Assembly (NCBI GenBank): GCA_012274165.1
Contig: JAAPAA010000197.1
Span: 1-6,272 of the forward strand
DNA from: Thiobacillaceae bacterium
GTDB taxonomy: Bacteria; Pseudomonadota; Gammaproteobacteria; Burkholderiales; Thiobacillaceae
Direction of reading: 5' to 3'
Length of the DNA stretch: 6,272 nucleotides
In this document: positions 1 to 5,770 of the stretch, piece after piece
How the letters are laid out: every line of letters starts with the position of its first letter
How positions within the stretch are numbered: position 1 is the first letter of the stretch
Translations under genes and position numbers: made by a program
The notes under the pieces: generated by a model
Database searches by the model: none
Told to the model about the DNA's origin: nothing
Seen by the model: the letters and a program-made list of their open reading frames with translations, nothing else

Positions 1-876
1 AGTCAGACGGCTCGATGGGTCGAGTGCAACGAAGGTGGCCGCCAACCCCAGCATCACTACCCCCATGCCGATAATTGGAAAAGCCTTTGCTGATACCTCG
101 GCGCGTTGATGCCAGGCCAGTACCGCAAGCGCGCCCAAAGTGGCAACCCAGACTGAGCGATGCTGCAAAACCACGACCAGCCCAAGCATAAATAGCGAGG
201 CAAATAGCGTCGTCCGTCTTGAGGTCTGCAACCACAATCCAAAATATGCCGATCCGACGACACCTAGAAAAAATGCTGGGCTTGCCCCCACCACGCGAAA
301 ATCGCTGCTGGCACCGGCAACCTCGACAAGCCGCTCCGACACAAAACCCAATTTCAGACCTACCCAGCGATAGATCACTATGACCGCCACGAACCAGGCG
401 AACCACTGTGTAATGCGCCACAATTTTTTCAGGGTTTCTGGTGGGTAGGTAAAGCTTGCAAAATAAAGTCCCGCCATCCAAACATAGAAATCCGGGCGGG
501 CCTCGACACCTGCCTTAGTCCCAAATTGATTCAACCCAACGCCCAACGAGATAAAGTACACGGCGCCAATTGCGAGCCATATTCGAAAAACTGCCCCCCG
601 CTGCGGGAACCCGACAAAGAGGACACGCGCTAAAAGCGCGGATGCCAGCAGGGCAAATGCCAGGTCATCAGAGCTTACCCTGAGGCCCACGGGGATAAAT
701 GGCGCTGCAACAAACGCCGTTTCAATCAGAAAGGCTGTCACCACCACCCATGCACCCGCCGTCACGCGCGACGCGGTGGCAATGAGCATCCAGAACCCCA
801 CCAGGGCGAACAAGACGGCGAAGACAAAGGGGATTGAAATGAAGGCATAACGCAGCCCCATGAAGAACCATTCCAT
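1..876 (-). CDS. O-antigen ligase/polymerase family membrane protein (3' end cut by window edge)
   Basis: This frame is open without a stop from an ATG at 876-874 to base 1, giving exactly 292 codons; the C-terminus lies outside the window. The protein is very hydrophobic, with about ten candidate membrane segments, roughly at residues 10-32, 41-61, 71-90, 98-113, 130-143, 157-172, 200-216, 223-237, 241-255 and 265-285. Near residues 234-245 it carries VVLQHRSVWVAT. A conserved HRS/W-type segment of this kind before the large periplasmic loop is typical of the Wzy_C (O-antigen ligase) superfamily. Members polymerise lipid-linked repeat units (Wzy) or transfer glycan to lipid A core or other acceptors (WaaL) on the periplasmic side of the inner membrane. 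The missing part would hold the rest of the main periplasmic loop and final helices, so polymerase and ligase cannot be separated here. The start is supported by TAA-ATG contact with the upstream glycosyltransferase and by an AGGGGGA ribosome site 9 nt upstream. GC is about 56%, lower than in the flippase gene. Confidence 0.85.
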   Translation of the reverse strand, partial: MEWFFMGLRYAFISIPFVFAVLFALVGFWMLIATASRVTAGAWVVVTAFLIETAFVAAPFIPVGLRVSSDDLAFALLASALLARVLFVGFPQRGAVFRIWLAIGAVYFISLGVGLNQFGTKAGVEARPDFYVWMAGLYFASFTYPPETLKKLWRITQWFAWFVAVIVIYRWVGLKLGFVSERLVEVAGASSDFRVVGASPAFFLGVVGSAYFGLWLQTSRRTTLFASLFMLGLVVVLQHRSVWVATLGALAVLAWHQRAEVSAKAFPIIGMGVVMLGLAATFVALDPSSRLT

Positions 877-1977
877 TTATGGTCGTCCCCCTGAACGGTA
901 AACGTGGCAGTACTCGCGAACACCGCGCGCCGCGCTGAATTTCTCTTGTATCAGCCGGGGATATTCCGACGCGATATTGGCTCTTTCACGTATATCAAGC
1001 TTGCAGAATTCGCGCAGGGCACCGGCGATCGCCTGCGGCTCAGGCTTTGCATAGATCAAGCCAGGGAACAGGGATTCGAGATCACGCAAGCCGTTGACCC
1101 GGGTCAATAGCGCAGGCAGGCCAACCCCCAACGCCTCGAGCGCGGATATGCTGAAGCCTTCATAGAGAGACGGCATCACGTAGAGATCGGCGGCCGCCAG
1201 CGCATCACGCGCGTTCGGCATCCAGCCGCCAAACACAATTCGCTGGCTGACGCCAAGCTCGTCGGCCAACTGGCGTTCGGTGCAGGAAGCATCCTCCAGC
1301 CCCACATGCAGATAACGCACATGGCCCAGGTCCTGCGTGTGGGCAAGCGCCTCAATCAGCACAGTGTGATTTTTTATCGCGGAGCAGTTACCCAGGGTGA
1401 CTAACACCAGGTCCTGTTCGGTGAAACCCCAGCGTGCGCGGGCTGCGGCTCGCTCTTCCCGGCTGATGGGCAGGAACCGCTCCGTGTCGACCCAGTTCAT
1501 GACAAGCTCGCTCGCTATGCCAAAGCGATCCCGTTCATTTTGCTGCACGCCTGGCGCAATGGATACGAAGCGGGCTCCCAGCGACTGCAGATGGCGCCGC
1601 TGCATGGCGCGTCGCCAGCGCAGGTTGCCGGTGAACGCAAAATTATTGTGCATGGTGCGAACCAGCTTCGCGCCCGCACTCATGGTGGCGAGACCAAACC
1701 AGTAACTGGCTCCCTCAGCGTGTTGGTGCACCCACTCATAGCCACCATCCCGGACAAAGCGGCGAAAGTCCATGAAATAAGCCGGGGAGCGTCGCCGTGG
1801 CAAATGGTGAACTGGGTAACCAGCTGATCTCAGTGTTTCGGCAAACTCGCCCTCTGCCGCACCAGTGGCAAGGATTTCGCACGTCACACCATGCTCGCGC
1901 CAATAAGGTGCGGCGCTGCGCAACATGGTTTCCGCACCGGAAGGTTTCAGTTCATTCAGGACATGCAGCACTTTCAT
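877..1977 (-). CDS. GT4-family glycosyltransferase (366 aa)
   Basis: This is a retaining GT-B glycosyltransferase, predicted to add one sugar from a nucleotide-sugar donor to the growing lipid-linked unit at the cytoplasmic face of the inner membrane. The N-terminal acceptor domain starts with the beta-strand MKVLHVLNEL, followed by SGAE (residues 13-16), the usual Rossmann-type loop of GT4 enzymes. The C-terminal donor domain begins near residue 187, with IKNH at 201-204 and the diagnostic EX7E motif E273-E281 in YEGFSISALE. A variant NWVD (161-164) stands where many relatives have NGVD. There is no signal peptide or membrane segment, and the length is normal for the family. The ATG overlaps the stop of the upstream glycosyltransferase in an ATGA (1974-1977) and has a strong ribosome site 7 nt away. 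The TAA abuts the next gene's ATG. The family call is firm; the sugar and linkage cannot be read from sequence. Confidence 0.93.
   Translation of the reverse strand: MKVLHVLNELKPSGAETMLRSAAPYWREHGVTCEILATGAAEGEFAETLRSAGYPVHHLPRRRSPAYFMDFRRFVRDGGYEWVHQHAEGASYWFGLATMSAGAKLVRTMHNNFAFTGNLRWRRAMQRRHLQSLGARFVSIAPGVQQNERDRFGIASELVMNWVDTERFLPISREERAAARARWGFTEQDLVLVTLGNCSAIKNHTVLIEALAHTQDLGHVRYLHVGLEDASCTERQLADELGVSQRIVFGGWMPNARDALAAADLYVMPSLYEGFSISALEALGVGLPALLTRVNGLRDLESLFPGLIYAKPEPQAIAGALREFCKLDIRERANIASEYPRLIQEKFSAARGVREYCHVYRSGGRP
886..892 (-). promoter_or_regulatory. Ribosome binding site for the ligase/polymerase gene
   Basis: On the minus strand AGGGGGA sits 9 nt before the ATG at 876-874, inside the last codons of the upstream glycosyltransferase. 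The gene has no intergenic space of its own, so this site supports the chosen start and suggests that translation is coupled to termination of the preceding gene. Confidence 0.6.
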
Positions 1978-3230
1978 GCGGCTTCCTCCCTTGGCAAACT
2001 CGCCGGATCGATGCCGGCATCCGCAAGCACGTCGCGATAATGCTGGAGATAGGATCGGGCAACCGCAGTCGCGGAAAAGTTTTCGCTCGCGCGGGCGTGG
2101 CCCTGGGTGGAATAGCGCACATATAGATCCGGATCGCCCAGGATGGTCAGCAACGCTTCAGCTATTTTTTCTGGCGAACGGATATCAACCAGCGCCCCAC
2201 CTCCATTTTCGGCGCCCAACACCCAAGGCACAGCACCACTCACCTGCCCTGCCACCACGGGTAGGCCTAGCGCCATCGCCTCGGCGATGGTCATACCGAA
2301 GGACTCTTCCACCGCGGGGTGAAGCAGCAGGTCCATATTGGCCAGTTCAAGCATGGTCTGTGAGTGCGGCGTCCAGCCGTGGAAGACAAACCCATCCTCC
2401 AGCTGATGTTCTTCAGCCCACTGCTGCGCCCGTTCACCAGGCCCGAAATCGGTACCATAAAGGTGCATTTTCGCACCTGGGTAAACGGTTCGAACGGGGC
2501 TCATCGCCAACATGCCAGCTTCAGGATTCTTGATCGGGGACCAACCGCTCAGCAACATGGTGATTTGCGGTGGACAGACTTTGAAGTCCGGCGCCGAGCG
2601 TACATGTCCTGCCTCGAATACTGCGTCCGGCATCGGATTAGGAACAACACTCAGTGGCGCACGGGCCATACCACGAAGTTCATCAACCAGATAGGGCGAA
2701 ACCACCGTTAGGTGCTTGGCACGGCGGAATACGGATTTAGCCATCAAGTAGCGACCCAAACGGTAGAGATCACGTTGAATTTTCAGAATCGTCCAAGGCG
2801 AATCGTGGCAGGTAATCAAACAGGGCAAACCACTATCCAGCGCGGCGGCGGCAAACTCGTATGTCCAGTGCGCATGAATAATGTCCGGCCGTGCTTCTCG
2901 CATTGCATCAGCTAGCGCACGCCGCTCAAGTGCGAACAAATCCAGCATCCGCCCCCGCGCACCCCGATCTGGCCGCAAGCCATGTCGGCGCCGCGGCACA
3001 TAGTAAACAGTCAAACTGGGGCCACGCGCGATCATGCGAACTTGTCTGCGTGGCGCCAGGGCTGGATCGGTCGTAAACGCGATGATCTCGTGCCCTTCGC
3101 GGATCAGTGCTTCGATCAGGGAAACCAGCAGCGTGGCCCCCTTCATCTCGCGTGGAAGCTGGGTGGTATCGCCATCAAGCAGGTGCTCGATATCGGCGGT
3201 GGCGAGTGGTCCCGCAATGCCTATGCGCAT
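1974..3230 (-). CDS. GT4-family glycosyltransferase (418 aa)
   Basis: This is a second retaining GT-B glycosyltransferase of the GT4 group, probably adding another sugar of the repeat unit in the cytoplasm. I start it at the ATG 3230-3228 because the Rossmann strand MRIGIAGPLA begins there. The frame stays open to a TTG at 3311-3309, but the extra 27 residues are polar and look unlike a family N-terminus. Counting from the ATG, visible elements are MKGATLLVSLIEAL (29-42), the helix after the first loop; DIIHAHWTY (116-124); VVPNP (195-199), which precedes the donor domain; IKNP (233-236); and the EX7E motif E309-E317 in EESFGMTIAE, followed by AMALGLPVVAG. No membrane segment is present. Its stop overlaps the next glycosyltransferase by ATGA. 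The ribosome site before the chosen ATG is weak. Donor and acceptor are unknown. Confidence 0.92.
   Translation of the reverse strand: MRIGIAGPLATADIEHLLDGDTTQLPREMKGATLLVSLIEALIREGHEIIAFTTDPALAPRRQVRMIARGPSLTVYYVPRRRHGLRPDRGARGRMLDLFALERRALADAMREARPDIIHAHWTYEFAAAALDSGLPCLITCHDSPWTILKIQRDLYRLGRYLMAKSVFRRAKHLTVVSPYLVDELRGMARAPLSVVPNPMPDAVFEAGHVRSAPDFKVCPPQITMLLSGWSPIKNPEAGMLAMSPVRTVYPGAKMHLYGTDFGPGERAQQWAEEHQLEDGFVFHGWTPHSQTMLELANMDLLLHPAVEESFGMTIAEAMALGLPVVAGQVSGAVPWVLGAENGGGALVDIRSPEKIAEALLTILGDPDLYVRYSTQGHARASENFSATAVARSYLQHYRDVLADAGIDPASLPREEAA
1983..1990 (-). promoter_or_regulatory. Strong ribosome binding site for the downstream GT4 gene
   Basis: On the minus strand GGGAGGAA lies within the final codons of the upstream glycosyltransferase, with the GGAGG core 7 nt before the ATG at 1977-1975. 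It is the best Shine-Dalgarno match I see in the window and fixes this start. Combined with the 4-nt ATGA overlap, it points to reinitiation or translational coupling. Confidence 0.7.
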
Positions 3231-3324
3231 GGACACACCCGCGTCATCGGTGCACCTGGATGCCTTGAATGAATTCCCGCAGGCTGATTCTTCGGGTTCA
3301 TGGGAATGCAATTGATCTCAACCC
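3231..3324 (-). other. 94-bp spacer between sulfotransferase and GT4 genes
   Basis: If the glycosyltransferase starts at its first ATG (3230), this stretch is non-coding in an otherwise compact operon. It contains no convincing terminator hairpin with a T-tract and no clear promoter. The glycosyltransferase frame continues through it to a TTG at 3311-3309, so part of it may be coding. A separate 26-codon frame (ATG at 3301, TAG at 3221) overlaps the glycosyltransferase start by 10 nt and has no clear ribosome site. Confidence 0.5.
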
Positions 3325-4164
3325 TCATGCGCCACTCCCACGCCGGGTCGCCAAGCGTGATTTGATGCCGCGCTTAAGCGTTTCGGCCAGGCTGCCCCAC
3401 GGTCGATACAGGCGGTTGGCGCGATCAAGCCTCGCAAGACGTTCGGCCACGTCTGGCTTGTGCTGGTCGAATTGGTCCTGAAACCTACGACTTGCCCACT
3501 CATACAATTCGAAGTCGAGCGGATTGGCCTGCTGGATGGCCTTGAGTGCATCGGGATCGATCTGTTTGGCGACGGGTTTGTCCTGGGTGACGTTGCGGCT
3601 GAGGTAATACGGTATCCAGTTCCATCCGAGTTCGATTGCCATCAGCACGATGCTTTCGTCGAAGCGCTCGGTAAGGCCGACAACTGCGAAATGCTGTTCG
3701 ATGTTGCTTTTGGCAGTATCGAGCAGGTCACGCGTGCACTGGCCGGGCGGAATGTCCTGATCGTGGCCAGACAGCAGGCGCACCTGGCCATTGTCGAGTT
3801 CGCCTGAAAGGCCGGCACTCGCGTAGTCGGCGAGGCTAATGCCATCTCTGACCAGTGCGTACAACTGATGCTCTGGCCGGCGTTTTACATAGTAGTAATG
3901 CGAAACGACACGCTCGGCAGGATGGCGCAGCAGTGTGACGTAACGGCTGCGCCCACTCAGGTATTCATGCATGCCAAATGGCATATGCCCCTTGAGCAGG
4001 CGGATGCGGCGATATTCATCAGGCGCCAGGCATTTAAAGTCATCGGCTCGTCCAGGCTGAATCGTGTGGCGTGTACGCTTGCTGTAGTGCCGTTCAAGCA
4101 CAGGGTGCAGGGTGGAACCGGCCGCCTTGGGGATGTGCAGGAAGATGAGATTGTCGTAATCCAT
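3325..4164 (-). CDS. PAPS-dependent carbohydrate sulfotransferase (HS2ST-like, Sulfotransfer_2 family)
   Basis: Predicted to transfer sulfate from 3'-phosphoadenylyl sulfate to a hydroxyl on a sugar. The 5'-phosphosulfate loop is clear near the N-terminus: FLHIPKAAGSTL (residues 8-19) with the cofactor lysine at K13. The 3'-phosphate site follows as LLRHPAERVVSHYYY (78-92), with R80 and S88 as expected ligands. KGHMPFG (58-64) places H60 where 2-O-sulfotransferases have a GH motif carrying the catalytic base; that alignment is my inference. NGQVRLLSG (125-133) and VVGLTERFDESI (161-172) also fit the bacterial members of the family. At 279 aa it is a complete single domain with no signal peptide or anchor, unlike the Golgi type-II eukaryotic enzymes, so it should work in the cytoplasm where PAPS is made. 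The last 20 or so residues are rich in K/R. The start ATG lies 13 bp after the flippase stop, with a modest CGGAA ribosome site. Placement among glycosyltransferase and flippase genes argues for a polysaccharide repeat unit as substrate. Confidence 0.9.
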   Translation of the reverse strand: MDYDNLIFLHIPKAAGSTLHPVLERHYSKRTRHTIQPGRADDFKCLAPDEYRRIRLLKGHMPFGMHEYLSGRSRYVTLLRHPAERVVSHYYYVKRRPEHQLYALVRDGISLADYASAGLSGELDNGQVRLLSGHDQDIPPGQCTRDLLDTAKSNIEQHFAVVGLTERFDESIVLMAIELGWNWIPYYLSRNVTQDKPVAKQIDPDALKAIQQANPLDFELYEWASRRFQDQFDQHKPDVAERLARLDRANRLYRPWGSLAETLKRGIKSRLATRRGSGA

Positions 4165-4177
4165 GGCGATTCCGGGG

Positions 4178-5689
4178 TCAGGCTGTGCGGCTGCGCCCGA
4201 CGAGGGCAGCGGGAAACAGGCGTTCGAGACGGTCTATCAGTGGCAGGTGATGGCGCAGCGCGACGAAAGCCGGCAGGGTGCGCAGCCATAACCAGGCCAG
4301 GCCAAAGCTCAACACAAAGGCCGCACCGCCGGCGATGATTTCACCCAGCAGGCTCCACCAGGGAAGCATTACGTGCGCATGGGCGGTGCGGGCAGCTTGC
4401 CAGACAGCCAGCGTGGTGGCGACAGCAGTAAAGACGACGGCGGCGTTGACCCGGAGAAATTCGCTCAGGGGAATGGGCAATCGCCTGAAATGCAGGGCGA
4501 TGTAAAGCGCCAGGCGAAAGGCTTCGGCGACCACCATGGCGAGCGCGAAGCCGATGACGCCCTTGCTGCGCAGGGTATAGATGGCGATGGAAAGGACGCT
4601 GAGGGTCAGAAGCTGGATAACGAGCTTGGGCCAGAGCAGGCCCTGGGCATCGCACACGATGCCGGATAGCCGGGTGAGGAAGGCGAACGGCACGGCCATC
4701 GCGGCGATTTCGACAATGGGAATGGCGGCAGTCCACCGCGGTCCCAGAAGCGTGAGCACGGCATCGGATGCGGCAGGAATGAGGGCCAGGCTGACGGATG
4801 CGGCGATGCTGCCGATAATGACCCAGCCGGCAAGATAGCCGCGCGCCATTTTCTGGGTGTCTGTCTGGGCGCTGCTGAGTACGGGGAACAGCACTTTGGT
4901 GACCGCATTGCCAATGTTGTGCATGGGCAGCTTCACCATCATTTGCCCCCGATTGTAAAAACCCAGCGCGGTTTCGCCGTACCAGCGACCGATCAGCAGG
5001 GAATCGACGTTGGCGCCAATGTATTCGAGTAAGCCGATGACGGAGTATTTGCCGCCGTAGTGCAGGAAGTGGCGCATGTCGGCCCACGCGAACAGCGGAC
5101 GCAAGCTGTGACGGACGAACGCATAGCTCGCTACCAGGGTGATGGCCTCCTGCCCGATGACGGCAAACACCAGGCTCCACACGCCATAGCCCTGAAAGGC
5201 GCTGCCAATGCCGACGACGCCGTAGCCCAGGAGATAGGACACGATTTCGACCATGGCGAGCTGCTTGAACTGGAGATTGCGGCGCAGCAGACCGAGCGAG
5301 ATGACAGAAAACCCGCTTAGCAAGAAGGCAGCCGACAGGCCGCGCAGGATGGGGACGACTGCAGGGTTGCCAAAGAATCCGCCTGCCAGCGGCGCCAGCA
5401 GCCACATCATGGCAAACAGCATCGCGTTGATGGCGACTGATAGCGTGAGTGCTGCGCGGATGTCTCGTTCGGAAAGCTCGGGCTTTTGCACCAGCGCGGG
5501 CGACACGCCAAGCTGGGCGAAATAACTCAGAAAACGGATGGCGATCTGCGCCATGGCGATGAGACCAAACACTGACGGTGCCAGCAGGCGCGCCATGACA
5601 GCCGTGTAGCCGAGGTTGAAGCCGACGTTGGTGACCATTGCCAGTGTGGTCCAACGCATGCCCGAGAGGGTTTTGGCGACAAGGCTCAT
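4178..5689 (-). CDS. Wzx-type polysaccharide flippase (MOP superfamily, 503 aa)
   Basis: This integral membrane protein is predicted to flip undecaprenyl-linked repeat units from the cytoplasmic to the periplasmic leaflet. Hydrophobic segments run throughout, about 12-14 of them, as in WzxC/Polysacc_synt_3-type flippases. Diagnostic stretches include the N-terminal SGMRWTTLAM (9-18), followed by YTAVMARLLAPSVFGLIAMA (28-47), then NVDSLLIGRWYGETALGFYN (227-246) and LLGPRWTAAIPIV (314-326). The middle stretch is the conserved D-x-LLIGR ... LGFYNR block of this family. The first ATG is chosen because homologues typically begin a few residues before the G-x-RW motif; a clear ribosome site is lacking, and a later ATG at M11 would remove that N-terminus. 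The gene follows fcl after an 81-bp gap containing an inverted repeat and precedes the sulfotransferase by 13 bp. The substrate is presumably the unit built by the neighbouring enzymes. Subfamily assignment (WzxC-like versus general Wzx) is less certain than function. Confidence 0.93.
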   Translation of the reverse strand: MSLVAKTLSGMRWTTLAMVTNVGFNLGYTAVMARLLAPSVFGLIAMAQIAIRFLSYFAQLGVSPALVQKPELSERDIRAALTLSVAINAMLFAMMWLLAPLAGGFFGNPAVVPILRGLSAAFLLSGFSVISLGLLRRNLQFKQLAMVEIVSYLLGYGVVGIGSAFQGYGVWSLVFAVIGQEAITLVASYAFVRHSLRPLFAWADMRHFLHYGGKYSVIGLLEYIGANVDSLLIGRWYGETALGFYNRGQMMVKLPMHNIGNAVTKVLFPVLSSAQTDTQKMARGYLAGWVIIGSIAASVSLALIPAASDAVLTLLGPRWTAAIPIVEIAAMAVPFAFLTRLSGIVCDAQGLLWPKLVIQLLTLSVLSIAIYTLRSKGVIGFALAMVVAEAFRLALYIALHFRRLPIPLSEFLRVNAAVVFTAVATTLAVWQAARTAHAHVMLPWWSLLGEIIAGGAAFVLSFGLAWLWLRTLPAFVALRHHLPLIDRLERLFPAALVGRSRTA

Positions 5690-5770
5690 GTCAGGCGTCG
5701 GCGGTCGGGCAGACGGGTGAACGGTGGGTTCTACCCACCCTACAGGAGCTGCGGTGGGTGAGAGTCAAGT
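5690..5770 (-). promoter_or_regulatory. 81-bp fcl-flippase intergenic region with possible switching hairpins
   Basis: In transcript sense, three complementary 7-mers lie in order: ACCCACC (5759-5753), GGTGGGT (5739-5733) and ACCCACC (5729-5723). The middle arm can pair with either outer one, so two hairpins exclude each other: one with a 3-nt loop and one with a 13-nt loop that holds a further CAG/CTG pairing. No run of T follows, so this is not a standard intrinsic terminator. The last arm ends 33 nt before the flippase ATG. A role in expression of the downstream genes is inference only. Confidence 0.4.
5722..5744. repeat. Palindromic repeat resembling the GTAGGGTGGGT...ACCCACC intergenic family
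   Basis: The plus strand shows GGTGGGT (5723-5729), a TCT loop and ACCCACC (5733-5739), a perfect 7-bp inverted repeat, followed by CTACA. Elements ending in AACCCACCCTACA, with a variable palindromic centre, are scattered between genes in many proteobacteria and cyanobacteria. This copy would be a shortened one. The inverted repeat is seen directly; family membership is from memory and unverified. A direct repeat of CGGTGGGT occurs at 5752-5759. Confidence 0.5.

Noticed and set aside
140..373. 77-codon plus-strand frame in the left part of the window
   Set aside because: It is antisense to the membrane-protein gene that is open across 1-876 and has no protein-like features or ribosome site.
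1094..1107. Perfect 14-bp palindrome TTGACCCGGGTCAA, resembling an operator
   Set aside because: It sits inside the GT4 coding region and encodes the LTRVNG stretch after the EX7E motif, far from any start; likely coding coincidence.
2273..2290. 8-bp inverted repeat CCATCGCC/GGCGATGG with a 2-nt spacer
   Set aside because: It encodes the conserved IAEAM part of the EX7E region of the GT4 gene and lacks a T-tract, so it is not a terminator.
1925..2533. 202-codon open frame on the plus strand, antisense to the two glycosyltransferases
   Set aside because: It lies opposite two firmly identified GT4 genes, its translation is Pro/Arg/Ser-rich without recognisable motifs, and long antisense frames are expected at this GC.
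4341..5654. 437-codon alternative frame on the minus strand inside the flippase gene
   Set aside because: The translation is a His/Arg/Pro-rich shadow of the flippase with no domain features; the 503-aa frame has clear MOP-family motifs.
5690..5770. Intrinsic terminator or JUMPstart/ops element between fcl and the flippase gene
   Set aside because: The hairpin has no following T-run, and no GGCGGTAG-type ops sequence is present on the transcribed strand.
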